Shown here piece by piece: positions 50,091 through 58,799 of a stretch of 64,000 bases of DNA; positions within the stretch are counted from its first letter, which is position 1; each line of letters opens with the position of its first letter. This stretch comes from Lachnospiraceae bacterium (GTDB taxonomy: Bacteria; Bacillota; Clostridia; Lachnospirales; Lachnospiraceae), in contig CAAGKF010000230.1 in the NCBI GenBank assembly GCA_900770345.1, positions 1 through 64,000 of the forward strand, read 5' to 3'. The position numbers and the translations under genes are program-made. A model generated the notes under the pieces. It saw nothing but the letters and a program-made list of their open reading frames with translations, made no database searches and was not told where the DNA came from.

Positions 50091-53000
50091 GATCTGTCAA
50101 AAAGGGATTGGCGGTGTTGTTAGCGGTACTGCTGATGGTCCCGACCCAGGCTGTGGCATCGGCTGCAGCACCGTCGGAGTATGTTGAGGAGCAAGGAGCC
50201 TTTGACGGGCAGGAAGCTTCTGAGGAAGAGAAAACTGGCGGAGGAGAGAAGACCGACGGAGAAGAAGCTGGTGGAAAAGAAGAAATCGGAGAAGAAGAAA
50301 CCGGGGAGGAAGAAGAAACCGGAGAAGAAGGAGAAACCGGGGAGGAAGAAGAAACCGGAGAAGAAGGAGAAACCGGGGAGGAAGAAGAAACCGGGGAGGA
50401 AGAAGAAACCGGAGAAGAAGGAAAGGCCGGGGAGGAAGAAGAAACCGAAGAAGAAGGAGAAAACGCGGAGGAAGAAGCCGGAGAAGAAGAGAACGGCGAA
50501 GAGGAAGAAACCGGAGAAGAAGGAGAGAACGGCGAAGAGGAAGAAATCGGAGAAGAGGAAGAAACCGGAGAAGAAGGAGAGAACGGCAAAGAGAAAGAGA
50601 AACAGGAAATAGAAGAAGTGCTTGAAGAAGAACTCTTTGAGGATTACGTACTGCTTGCTAACGGCACTATGGCGACTCCGAGCTCCGCATCCAATCGTAC
50701 CGGAGAGGCGGAAGAAATTTTCGTTAATACCGGCAACTGGGAATTCCAGGTTGTAAGCCAGGAGGACTTTTTTGATAATGGACTGGGCGACGCTTACTTT
50801 GAGGAGGATGGAAGTTATACGATCCAGATTCCGGAAGAAAATCCATATTTCCCTTATGAAGTGCAGTTTACCTGTGACGGTGACGTTACGAATGAATGGT
50901 TTATGACGCCTGATGACAGCGTGGAGATCGGGGATCATACCTTTTATGTGTCCGCATATTTTGATGGTACTGTTGTAACGCAGATGAGTCTTGAAATTGC
51001 AGGTGACACTGTCATCGTTTATCCGCAAGAAAAAGAGTTCACCAATAACGGCGGGATCGCCCTGTTTTCATTTATGCCGCTGGAGGAAAGAGAACTGTGC
51101 GTAGACCTGACCGGTTATACTCCGCTGGAGCTTACTATGATATCGGTCGGCTCTGTATTTGCGGGCGATAACGCGTTGGAGGATACGGATAAGCTCATCT
51201 GGACGATTGAGGGTGCGGACAACTACCAGATCAGTTCGTCAGGGGATCTGATCGATCTGAGCTATGAAACCTGCTACGGAGGCACGACCTGGGAGATGAT
51301 CGCTGGAGAAAACGATCAGCTTGCCGGCAGCAATATCCGTTATTTTGTTGAAGTGGAAACAACAGAATCGGAATACTGGCTGATACCGACGGTTTATACT
51401 CAGGAAACGAATGGAAAGCGTACATTTGTTACGGTGTTGGATGAATACTGTATTTATGACGATTATTACGATGAGGACGAATATTACGGCGATCAGTGGA
51501 GATATCTGGAAATTGAGACTTCATTGGATGATTGGCAGGAGGACAAGGCAGTATATGTCAAGCTTGAGATTGACAGCGAAGCTTTTGGAAAAAGCGGATA
51601 CGATCATATAAAAATATATGAAGGGAATTTTTTATCCCCGGAAGAGGCAGTGTCCGGAAAAGATATTGCGGAACAGATATTCTGTTCTGATATGACAGAA
51701 ACGGATGCCGGTTATATGGTTTCGGATGAAGAAGTGGATTTGACTATGGTGGCGTTTGACGCGGAAGGTAACGCTGTGGGATGTCTTCCATTCACGGCAG
51801 AATTGTATCAGAACTCTAATTGGCTGAGTTTCAGCGGTATGTACGCAGTGGATGGTGATACTGCCGATAAAATATCCACCTCCTCTGCGTCGATATGGAA
51901 TTCGGACGGAAGCTGTACGCGTACGTATACTCTGGAACCGGGATATGATGCGGATAGTATTTATTATCTCACAATGAGTTATTACAAAATGCATCAGGAA
52001 CAGTCGGAAGCAGTTACAGCTGCTTATGTGGGAAAGTATTCCTCCATTGCAGCAGCAAAAGCAGCAGGGGCAAGTGATGTCAAGGAAAAGCTGTTTGCCG
52101 AGAAGACTGTGAATGGCTATGCAGCTGATTACAGCAAGGGAGTTACTTTCTCCGTATTTGTGGGAGAAGACGGTACAGGGGAACAGGAAATCTATATTTA
52201 TCAGATCAAAACGGTAGAAGGAGAGATCGCATACAGCTCTGATACCTATGTCCGGTTTTATGGTTTGGCAGACAGCGATGGAAAATCCGTTGACTGCTAT
52301 GTAGTTGACAGCGATGAGGACTCTTATGCAGAAAATAATTATATAACGATCCTGGTCAATGAGACGGTAAATCTGACAGATCTGGCTCCTAAATTTTCTG
52401 TCAGCAGTGAGAAGCTGCATTTATATGCGGAGGGAAGCAGCTCTCCGGAGATCAGCGGGAAGAGCCTCCACGACTTTTCAGGTGGGCCTGTGCAGTATAC
52501 AGCCTCTGCTGAAAACGGAATAAATGCAAAGAACTACTGGCTTCAGATTGTACAGGAAACGGAGGGGGCGGGACCGCTCTATATCAACAGTCTGGCAGAT
52601 AAGGAAGCAGATACGGAAGAAAAGGACGGCGTGATCTATTCTACCAGAGAGATATACCTGGATGGACGTCATGATTATATTCATGATATTCTGATGATCA
52701 ACAGCGGAAAAGACGAGATGGCTTCTTTGTCGGCAGAGCTGGTATCTGCTGAAGTGGAACTGGATGAATACTGGAAGCTGAACGGGGTTTATGACTTACC
52801 GGGATTTGATCTGGAAAACAGGTCAAATATGGCAAAACTCCGTATCAAGATCAAAAATGATGCAGAAGCGGGGAGCGATGTTTCAGGAACCCTGACGATC
52901 AGATCAGGAGACAAGGTTCTGATGGTGCTGACTCTGATCGGTAGTATTGGTGATCCGACGATTATAACGGATGATATCCCGAAAGCTGTTAAGTATGTTC

Positions 53001-54172
53001 CCTATGGTACTATGATTCAGAATAATAATAAGTACGGCTGGAATACAGTAAGTTATACTCTGTCAGGAGGCAAATTACCGGAGGGAATGGTCGTAAGGCA
53101 GAATGGTGAGCTGTATGGCGTGCCGAAGGAAGCGGGCTCCTTTACATTTACAGTCAGGATGAGAAGCAGCGAGGATGATTTTGAATCAAGTACAAAGACG
53201 TATACCTTGTTCGTTGCTGAAAATACAGATACGAATGTAGAAAATGCGACAGATCCGGGATATGAGCTTACGCAGCGCATAAAGAATATAACGCTGAGTG
53301 ACACGGATGATCAGACAATGGTATCCCAGGGCGTTTACGGTGAATTCGTAGACATCTTCCTTGATGGTGAAAAGCTGGTCGAAGGAGAAGATTATGATTC
53401 GGAATCAGGAAGCACAAGAATCACTATCCGTAGCCAGACATTGAAGGCGTCAGGTACGACTGGAACCCATACGCTGGGTGTCGAATTCAGAACCAGCGAT
53501 ACGAACTCTTTAAAACGCGCGGCACAGAACTACCGGGTGACAGGCAGCGGAAGCAGCTTCGGTGGCAGTGATGACAGCTCTGAAAGTACATCATCCGTGA
53601 ACCGCGATTCCAGGAGGGGCTATGTGGACTCTGAAAACGGAATCATTACAGGGACGGCTGCAGGGTATTCGCAATGGTATCTGGATGAAAATGGCTGGAA
53701 GCTGATTTATGCTGACGGCACTGCGGCCTGCGGTTATATGATAGATCAGGATAACGGCGGCAGCGCAGAGCAGGTACTCTGGGAGAAGGTAAATGGAGCC
53801 TGGTATGCGTTTGGAGTTGACGGATACCTGAAATCCGGCTGGATCTGTGATTATCAACTGGGAAGCTGGTATTATATGACCGTTGAGAACGGAATGCGCT
53901 CCGGCTGGTATATAGATCCTCAGGATGGATATACTTATTACTTAGATCCCCGGACTGGAAAGATCGCAGCAGGATGGAACCTGATCCAGGATAAATGGTA
54001 TTATTTTAATGACATTGTGGCAGCGCCTACCTGGTTTTTTGATGAAAACAGGGGTGAGTGGTTTTACAATATTTTGAGTAAAAACAGACCATACGGCTCC
54101 ATGTATCGTAATGAAAAGACACCGGATGGATATACCGTGGATTCTGACGGAGTTTGGGATGAAGTGAGATAA
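50087..54172 (+). CDS. Large secreted surface protein with Glu-rich tract and cell-wall-binding repeats
   Basis: This 1361-residue protein has a signal peptide (KKGLAVLLAVLLMVPTQAVA, then ASAAA). Residues about 45-178 are almost only Glu, Gly, Thr and Lys in repeats such as GEEEETGEEGE. A long beta-rich middle part follows. At about 985-1045 there is a putative Ig-like domain (YTLSGGKLPEGMVVRQNG, LYGVPKEAGSFTFTV). The C-terminal about 170 residues carry Trp/Gly/Tyr wall-binding repeats (YLKSGWICDYQLGSWYYM, KIAAGWNLIQDKWYYFND). It is probably a surface adhesin or pilus-associated wall protein, and the last gene of the Tad run. Confidence 0.75.
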   Translation: MRSVKKGLAVLLAVLLMVPTQAVASAAAPSEYVEEQGAFDGQEASEEEKTGGGEKTDGEEAGGKEEIGEEETGEEEETGEEGETGEEEETGEEGETGEEEETGEEEETGEEGKAGEEEETEEEGENAEEEAGEEENGEEEETGEEGENGEEEEIGEEEETGEEGENGKEKEKQEIEEVLEEELFEDYVLLANGTMATPSSASNRTGEAEEIFVNTGNWEFQVVSQEDFFDNGLGDAYFEEDGSYTIQIPEENPYFPYEVQFTCDGDVTNEWFMTPDDSVEIGDHTFYVSAYFDGTVVTQMSLEIAGDTVIVYPQEKEFTNNGGIALFSFMPLEERELCVDLTGYTPLELTMISVGSVFAGDNALEDTDKLIWTIEGADNYQISSSGDLIDLSYETCYGGTTWEMIAGENDQLAGSNIRYFVEVETTESEYWLIPTVYTQETNGKRTFVTVLDEYCIYDDYYDEDEYYGDQWRYLEIETSLDDWQEDKAVYVKLEIDSEAFGKSGYDHIKIYEGNFLSPEEAVSGKDIAEQIFCSDMTETDAGYMVSDEEVDLTMVAFDAEGNAVGCLPFTAELYQNSNWLSFSGMYAVDGDTADKISTSSASIWNSDGSCTRTYTLEPGYDADSIYYLTMSYYKMHQEQSEAVTAAYVGKYSSIAAAKAAGASDVKEKLFAEKTVNGYAADYSKGVTFSVFVGEDGTGEQEIYIYQIKTVEGEIAYSSDTYVRFYGLADSDGKSVDCYVVDSDEDSYAENNYITILVNETVNLTDLAPKFSVSSEKLHLYAEGSSSPEISGKSLHDFSGGPVQYTASAENGINAKNYWLQIVQETEGAGPLYINSLADKEADTEEKDGVIYSTREIYLDGRHDYIHDILMINSGKDEMASLSAELVSAEVELDEYWKLNGVYDLPGFDLENRSNMAKLRIKIKNDAEAGSDVSGTLTIRSGDKVLMVLTLIGSIGDPTIITDDIPKAVKYVPYGTMIQNNNKYGWNTVSYTLSGGKLPEGMVVRQNGELYGVPKEAGSFTFTVRMRSSEDDFESSTKTYTLFVAENTDTNVENATDPGYELTQRIKNITLSDTDDQTMVSQGVYGEFVDIFLDGEKLVEGEDYDSESGSTRITIRSQTLKASGTTGTHTLGVEFRTSDTNSLKRAAQNYRVTGSGSSFGGSDDSSESTSSVNRDSRRGYVDSENGIITGTAAGYSQWYLDENGWKLIYADGTAACGYMIDQDNGGSAEQVLWEKVNGAWYAFGVDGYLKSGWICDYQLGSWYYMTVENGMRSGWYIDPQDGYTYYLDPRTGKIAAGWNLIQDKWYYFNDIVAAPTWFFDENRGEWFYNILSKNRPYGSMYRNEKTPDGYTVDSDGVWDEVR
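50220..50618 (+). repeat. Purine-only tandem repeat encoding the Glu-rich tract
   Basis: For nearly 400 bases the plus strand is almost entirely G and A, made of variants of the 18-base unit GAAGAAGAAACCGGAGAA and its 36-base doubling (for example starting near 50305 and 50341). All differences keep the frame. Length change by slippage and unusual DNA structure are plausible. Confidence 0.75.
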
Positions 54173-54196
54173 AGTAAAATGAATTGAAATAAAATG

Positions 54197-54229
54197 CAGG
54201 GCAGCCGGACCGAAAATCCGGCTGCCCTG
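54197..54229 (+). terminator. Terminator of the Tad operon
   Basis: CAGGGCAGCCGGA and TCCGGCTGCCCTG form a perfect 13-bp GC-rich stem with a 7-base loop, 25 bases after the last gene. There is no T run. Confidence 0.65.
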
Positions 54230-54276
54230 ACAGCATTAGCAGCCAAAACTAAAATACTCGCAGAGAGCAGAACAAA

Positions 54277-54567
54277 TTACTCACAGTCCGTCAGCAGCGG
54301 GATAATGGAATCCAGTTTGGCCTTCAGTACTCCTTCCAGTGCGGTGATCTGCTCCAGTGTAGCCTGCACGGAGGTGTCGATGGCGATCAGGTTGTCGATG
54401 TCGCTGTAGGATGAAATTATCTTATTGAGCTTGGCGCATTCTGCGTTTAAAATGCAGGCCAGGGCATCTTCCTGGTGGGCGATGGAGGTCGCGATGCTCA
54501 GGATGACCGGGCAGGGACAGGATTTCGGACATTCGGATGGATGAGTTGTGTTGCACATTTCTGACAT
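54277..54567 (-). CDS. Small cysteine-containing helical protein, possibly spore-associated
   Basis: This 96-residue protein has a Cys/Pro-rich start (CNTTHPSECPKSCPCPVI), a helix SIATSIAHQEDALACILNAE, and a second amphipathic helix to the end. The helix resembles the SIAxEEALAxILNAEGEKLQ segment I recall from spore-surface and related proteins of Bacillus and Clostridium, with Cys in place of Gly here. AAAGGAG precedes the ATG. Upstream on the minus strand, GTCACACTT (54629-54621) and CATATACT (54608-54601) weakly resemble a sigma-E promoter. Function is not established. Confidence 0.55.
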   Translation of the reverse strand: MSEMCNTTHPSECPKSCPCPVILSIATSIAHQEDALACILNAECAKLNKIISSYSDIDNLIAIDTSVQATLEQITALEGVLKAKLDSIIPLLTDCE

Positions 54568-54757
54568 AAGGTTTGTCTCCTTTCATATTGATGTAATAAC
54601 AGTATATGGACAACGGCGAAAAGTGTGACAACCCATATAGGCGATGGGAATAGAACTTACAATTCTATTACAAACTTTCTAATAATTTGATATTTCGTTG
54701 ATTTTAGGCAATGCTATGCTAGAATAGATGTAAGCAGGTAGAAAAGGAGGGGATTTT

Positions 54758-55225
54758 ATGTCAGTCCTGTGGCTTGCTGCGTTTGTTCTGTTTCTGATCG
54801 CGGAAGGCATGACGGTATCGCTTACCAGCATATGGTTTGCGGGAGGAGCATTGGCGGCTCTGGTGGCACAGGTCCTGGGAGCAGGTATCAAGCTTCAGCT
54901 GGGGGCTTTTACGGCGGTGTCATTTCTGCTGTTTTTTATGGTGCGTCCCTTTGCCGGCCGGTATCTGCAGCCGAAGCGGACCAGCACCAACGTAAGTGCC
55001 TTTGTCGGAAGAAAGGTCACGGTGAAGGAACCTGTTGACAATGCTGCCGGAACGGGGTCTGCCTTGCTGGGAGGTGAGACATGGCTTGCCTCAGCGGCAA
55101 AGGAGGGGGAAACCTTTCGGCCAGGAGAGATAGTAACCGTTGTTTCCGTAAAAGGGGCAAGGCTTCTGGTAGAAGCTGTTGCGGAACAGAATGATCTCAA
55201 AGAGGATCAGAAGAAAGAAATGTAA
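54758..55225 (+). CDS. NfeD-family membrane protein
   Basis: This 155-residue protein has two or three N-terminal helices (VLWLAAFVLFLIAEGMTVSL; LGAFTAVSFLLFFMVRPFA) and a C-terminal OB-fold NfeD domain (about 83-140: FVGRKVTVKEPVDNAAGTGS, VTVVSVKGARLLVEAV). NfeD partners SPFH/stomatin proteins in membrane microdomains, and the next gene encodes one. AAGGAGG precedes the ATG; the two genes are 31 bases apart. Confidence 0.87.
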   Translation: MSVLWLAAFVLFLIAEGMTVSLTSIWFAGGALAALVAQVLGAGIKLQLGAFTAVSFLLFFMVRPFAGRYLQPKRTSTNVSAFVGRKVTVKEPVDNAAGTGSALLGGETWLASAAKEGETFRPGEIVTVVSVKGARLLVEAVAEQNDLKEDQKKEM

Positions 55226-55256
55226 AAGAACGGAAAGTGTATGAAGGAGGTTTGTT

Positions 55257-56219
55257 ATGCTTACTGCAATCGGAGGTTTTATGGCATTTATTTTTATTGC
55301 GATCATTATTTTATTTGTCCTTTCCAGCTGTGTCCGCATTGTGCCCCAGGCTCAGGCGCTGGTGGTGGAACGTCTGGGGGCCTATCTGGGAACCTATGAG
55401 GTGGGAATTCATTTTTTGATCCCGTTTATTGACCGTGTGGCCAGAAGGGTGAATCTGAAGGAGCAGGTAGAGGATTTCCCGCCCCAGCCTGTTATTACCA
55501 AGGATAATGTTACCATGCAGATCGATACGGTAGTATTCTTTTATATTACGGATCCGAAGATGTTTGCATATGGTGTGGAGCGTCCGCTGACGGCTATCGA
55601 GAATCTGACGGCCACAACGCTGCGAAATATTATCGGTGACCTGGAGCTGGATGAAACGCTGACCTCCCGAGAGACGATCAATGCAAGGATGCAGGAATCA
55701 CTGGATCTTGCCACTGACCCCTGGGGGATCAAGATCACCAGGGTAGAGCTTAAGAATATTATTCCTCCGGCGGCTATTCAGGAGGCGATGGAGAAACAGA
55801 TGAAGGCGGAGCGTGAGCGCCGTGAATCTATCCTGCGGGCAGAGGGTGAGAAGAAGTCCATGATCCTGGTGGCAGAAGGCAACAAGGAGTCTGCAGTGCT
55901 GAATGCGGAGGCAGAGAAGGAAGCAGCCATCCTGCGGGCAGAGGCGGAGAAGGAGAAGAAGATCAAGGAAGCCCAGGGCCAGGCGGAGGCGATCCGCACT
56001 GTGCAGCAGGCTACGGCGGATGGCATCCGTTTCATCAAGGAAGCGGGAGCTGATGCGGCGGTGCTTCAGTTAAAGAGTCTGGAAGCCTTTCAGGCGGCGG
56101 CCAACGGAAAGGCCAATAAGATCATTATCCCATCTGATATTCAGGGGATTGCCGGTATGGTGAAGGCTCTGACAGAGGTGGCAGCCGTGGAAAATGCGGG
56201 AGAGAAGGATCAGGTCTGA
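55257..56219 (+). CDS. SPFH/Band-7 (stomatin/QmcA-like) membrane scaffold protein
   Basis: This 320-residue protein has one N-terminal helix (FMAFIFIAIIILFVLSS) followed by the SPFH domain (about 25-190: RIVPQAQALVVERLGAYLGT, VITKDNVTMQIDTVVFFYI). A long Ala/Glu coiled-coil follows (about 180-260, ERERRESILRAEGEKKSMIL) with a C-terminal tail. It forms oligomeric membrane scaffolds affecting proteolysis or lipid domains. It is paired with NfeD just upstream. AAGGAGG precedes the ATG. Confidence 0.92.
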   Translation: MLTAIGGFMAFIFIAIIILFVLSSCVRIVPQAQALVVERLGAYLGTYEVGIHFLIPFIDRVARRVNLKEQVEDFPPQPVITKDNVTMQIDTVVFFYITDPKMFAYGVERPLTAIENLTATTLRNIIGDLELDETLTSRETINARMQESLDLATDPWGIKITRVELKNIIPPAAIQEAMEKQMKAERERRESILRAEGEKKSMILVAEGNKESAVLNAEAEKEAAILRAEAEKEKKIKEAQGQAEAIRTVQQATADGIRFIKEAGADAAVLQLKSLEAFQAAANGKANKIIIPSDIQGIAGMVKALTEVAAVENAGEKDQV

Positions 56220-56350
56220 GAGAAGGATCTGGCCTGAGAGAGGATGTTCCGTATGAAGTGTTTCTGAAGACAGCCGGAAACGGCATTTCCCGACAGGAAG
56301 GGGCTGGACAAAAAAGAAAGAATGATATAAGATAAGCGTAGAAAAACGGT

Positions 56351-56377
56351 ACCCGTCAGCACTGGCTGCAGACGGGT
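56351..56377 (+). terminator. Probable terminator after the SPFH gene
   Basis: ACCCGTC pairs with GACGGGT around a 13-base loop, followed by GCTCTTTTG; it lies about 130 bases after the SPFH stop. Confidence 0.5.
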
Positions 56378-56453
56378 GCTCTTTTGTTCTTATGAAAAAA
56401 GAATTTCTGTCAGGAAATTAATATCTGGGAGAGGGATACAGAAGGAGAAGGTT

Positions 56454-57836
56454 ATGGGAGAAGAAGTGGTTAAAAGAAATCGCATTACGGAGGGAAATAT
56501 TTTCGGACAGCTGCTGCTGTTTTTCTTTCCGATTCTGTTCGGCACTTTCTTTCAGCAGCTGTATAATACAGCGGATGCTATGGTTGTGGGGCGCTTTGTG
56601 GGAAAGCAGGCGCTGGCGGCTGTAGGCGGAACTACCAGTACGCTGATCAATTTGCTGGTGGGATTTTTCGTTGGTCTTTCCAGCGGCGCCACCGTGGTCA
56701 TTTCCCAGTTTTACGGAGCCAGAAAGGCGGACAAGGTTCACTGGGCAGTACATACCTCCATCGCCTTTTCGATTCTGGGAGGAATTGTGCTTATGACAGT
56801 AGGACAGACGGCCTGTCACTGGGCCCTGGTGACGATGAAAACGCCGGAGGATGTGCTGCCTCACGCTCTGATCTATCTGCGGATCTATTTTCTGGGCATG
56901 ATAGCCAATCTGCTTTATAATATGGGGGCCGGGATCCTGCGTGCTGTGGGAGATTCCAAACGTCCCCTGTATTTTCTCGTGGCCAGCTGTCTGATCAATA
57001 TTGTGGTGGATGTGGTGCTGGTGGCGGTGCTGAAGCTGGGGGTGGCCGGAGCGGCCATTGCGACCGTTTCTTCTCAGGTTTTCAGCGCTGTGCTGGTTGT
57101 AACGGCTCTGATGCGCACCGATGATATGTACAGACTTGTGTGGAAGAAGGTACGCATTGATACGATTATGCTGCGAAGGATCGTACGCATCGGTGTACCG
57201 GCCGGCATGCAGTCTGTTATGTATAATATTTCCAATATTATTATCCAGGCAGGCGTCAATACGCTTGGCACAGACAATGTAACAGCCTGGGCAACCTACG
57301 GAAAGGTGGACGGCCTGTTCTGGATGATGACCAATGCACTGGGAATCGCGGTCACCACCTTTGTGGGCCAGAATTACGGCGCGGGCCGTATGGACCGGGT
57401 GAGGAAGGGAGCCGGAGCCTGCGTGATCATAGGCACCACTTTAACTGCTCTGGTGGGAGGACTGCTGTATTTTTACGGGCATGTGCTGATCGAGCTGTTT
57501 ACCTCTGACGTGGGAGTGCAGAAGATCTGCATGCAGCTGATCCATTTTATGGTGCCTACCTTTATTACATATATCGGAATCGAGATATTGTCCGGTACTC
57601 TGAGGGGAGTGGCAGATACATGGACCCCTCTGATGATCACCTGTGTCGGTATCTGTGTTCTGCGTGTTATGTGGATCACCTTTGTGCTGCCTCATTTCCA
57701 TACCATACTGGGAGCTGCTGTCTGCTATCCCATCAGCTGGAGCCTGACTACGGTGGCTTTCGTTATTTACTATTACTTTTTCAGTACCCTGCGGCGCTGG
57801 AACGGAACAGCGCTTTTCAGGAGAACAGGACGGTAG
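56454..57836 (+). CDS. MATE-family efflux transporter
   Basis: This transporter of about 460 residues and 12 helices belongs to the NorM/DinF-like MATE group. Typical segments are the opening ILFGTFFQQLYNTADAMVVG, FVGLSSGATVVISQFYGARK, a matching second half with IGVPAGMQSVMYNISNIIIQ, and TFVGQNYGAGRMDRVRKG. It exports organic cations or drugs by H+ or Na+ exchange. Unlike the cassette copy at 4459, this one is intact. ATG 56454 follows GAAGGAGAAGG. Its stop codon lies inside the first copy of a 28-bp tandem duplication. Confidence 0.92.
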   Translation: MGEEVVKRNRITEGNIFGQLLLFFFPILFGTFFQQLYNTADAMVVGRFVGKQALAAVGGTTSTLINLLVGFFVGLSSGATVVISQFYGARKADKVHWAVHTSIAFSILGGIVLMTVGQTACHWALVTMKTPEDVLPHALIYLRIYFLGMIANLLYNMGAGILRAVGDSKRPLYFLVASCLINIVVDVVLVAVLKLGVAGAAIATVSSQVFSAVLVVTALMRTDDMYRLVWKKVRIDTIMLRRIVRIGVPAGMQSVMYNISNIIIQAGVNTLGTDNVTAWATYGKVDGLFWMMTNALGIAVTTFVGQNYGAGRMDRVRKGAGACVIIGTTLTALVGGLLYFYGHVLIELFTSDVGVQKICMQLIHFMVPTFITYIGIEILSGTLRGVADTWTPLMITCVGICVLRVMWITFVLPHFHTILGAAVCYPISWSLTTVAFVIYYYFFSTLRRWNGTALFRRTGR

Positions 57837-57887
57837 CAGGACGATAGGTATTTTTTGTTGGTAGCAGGACGATAGGTATTTTTTGTT
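57832..57887 (+). repeat. Perfect 28-bp tandem duplication at the end of the MATE gene
   Basis: The unit beginning GGTAGCAGGACGATAGGTAT (57832-57859) is repeated without change at 57860-57887. The first copy contains the TAG stop of the MATE gene. Such an exact duplication is young or kept by slippage. Confidence 0.9.
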
Positions 57888-57954
57888 TGCCTGCCGTAAG
57901 ATTCTGTGGTACAATACAAGGTAAATTTGTCCGGAAAAGGAAGGCTTTGGAATT

Positions 57955-58788
57955 ATGATACAGGATATAGCGCCGCATGTATACGATCCCGTGTACCGGC
58001 AGAAGGAGCCGGAGGATGAGGATTTCCTTCTTCACTATGAAAATAATAAGGTTATGCTGCTGAAAAGTGAAGACGGACTTCGGATTCCTGTTTTTCGCGA
58101 TCTGAAAGGAGCGGAAAATGTAAAGAAATCCGCTTATTATATGTTTTCTGTTGATGGAAAAGGCTATTATCTGGCAACGGAGATGGATGTGCCGGAATCC
58201 GACAGTTACGTGCTGGAGGGTCTCACCATATTCCGCACCTTTGAGCCGGTGTATCAGGCATTTGCGGGCATCACGGGAAGTCAGATCTTCCGGTGGAGGC
58301 AGAGCCGGAGGTTCTGCGGCTGCTGCGGAGGAAAGATGGAGCCAAGTACCAAAGAGAGAGCCATGGTCTGCCCGGAATGCGGGCAGACAGAGTATCCCAA
58401 GATCAGCCCGGCTGTTATCGTGGCCATAAAAAACGGGGACAGGCTCCTGATGTCACGCTATGCCAGAGGGACATACCGCAGATATGCCCTGATCGCCGGC
58501 TTTGTGGAGGTGGGCGAGACCTTTGAGGATTGTGTCCGCCGGGAAGTGATGGAGGAGGTCGGGCTGAAAATAAAGAACATCCGTTACTACAAGAGTCAGC
58601 CCTGGGCCTTTTCCGATACGGAAATGGTAGGTTTCACAGCGGAGCTGGACGGGGACGATACGATCCATCTGGAAAGGGAGGAACTGTCGGAGGCCGGCTG
58701 GTTCACCAGAGATGAGATCGAGGAGTACAGCCCCTTTATCAGTGTAGGCCATGAAATGATGAAAGCCTTCAGGGACGGAAGGCTGTAG
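57955..58788 (+). CDS. nudC: NAD(+) diphosphatase / RNA-NAD decapping Nudix hydrolase
   Basis: This 277-residue NudC-type enzyme hydrolyses NADH and can remove NAD caps from RNA. A zinc ribbon (FCGCCGGKM and VCPECGQTEYPK, four Cys at about 120-143) precedes the Nudix domain. The Nudix box runs from GFVEVGETFEDCVRREV to EEVGL (about 182-204), with the catalytic REVMEEVG acidic residues. The YPKISPAVI motif after the ribbon marks the NudC group. GGAAGG precedes the start. Confidence 0.88.
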   Translation: MIQDIAPHVYDPVYRQKEPEDEDFLLHYENNKVMLLKSEDGLRIPVFRDLKGAENVKKSAYYMFSVDGKGYYLATEMDVPESDSYVLEGLTIFRTFEPVYQAFAGITGSQIFRWRQSRRFCGCCGGKMEPSTKERAMVCPECGQTEYPKISPAVIVAIKNGDRLLMSRYARGTYRRYALIAGFVEVGETFEDCVRREVMEEVGLKIKNIRYYKSQPWAFSDTEMVGFTAELDGDDTIHLEREELSEAGWFTRDEIEEYSPFISVGHEMMKAFRDGRL

Positions 58789-58799
58789 GGAGGATGAGG

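Noticed and set aside
50300..50600. Regular repeats that could suggest a CRISPR array
   Set aside because: Units are contiguous, in frame and without unique spacers; no cas genes are nearby.
50120..51028. A 302-residue minus-strand frame rich in Phe, Ser and Pro, and a 143-residue Lys-rich forward frame, across the Glu-rich repeat
   Set aside because: Both are by-products of the purine-only repeat; neither has a ribosome site or any family resemblance, and the secreted-protein frame explains the region.
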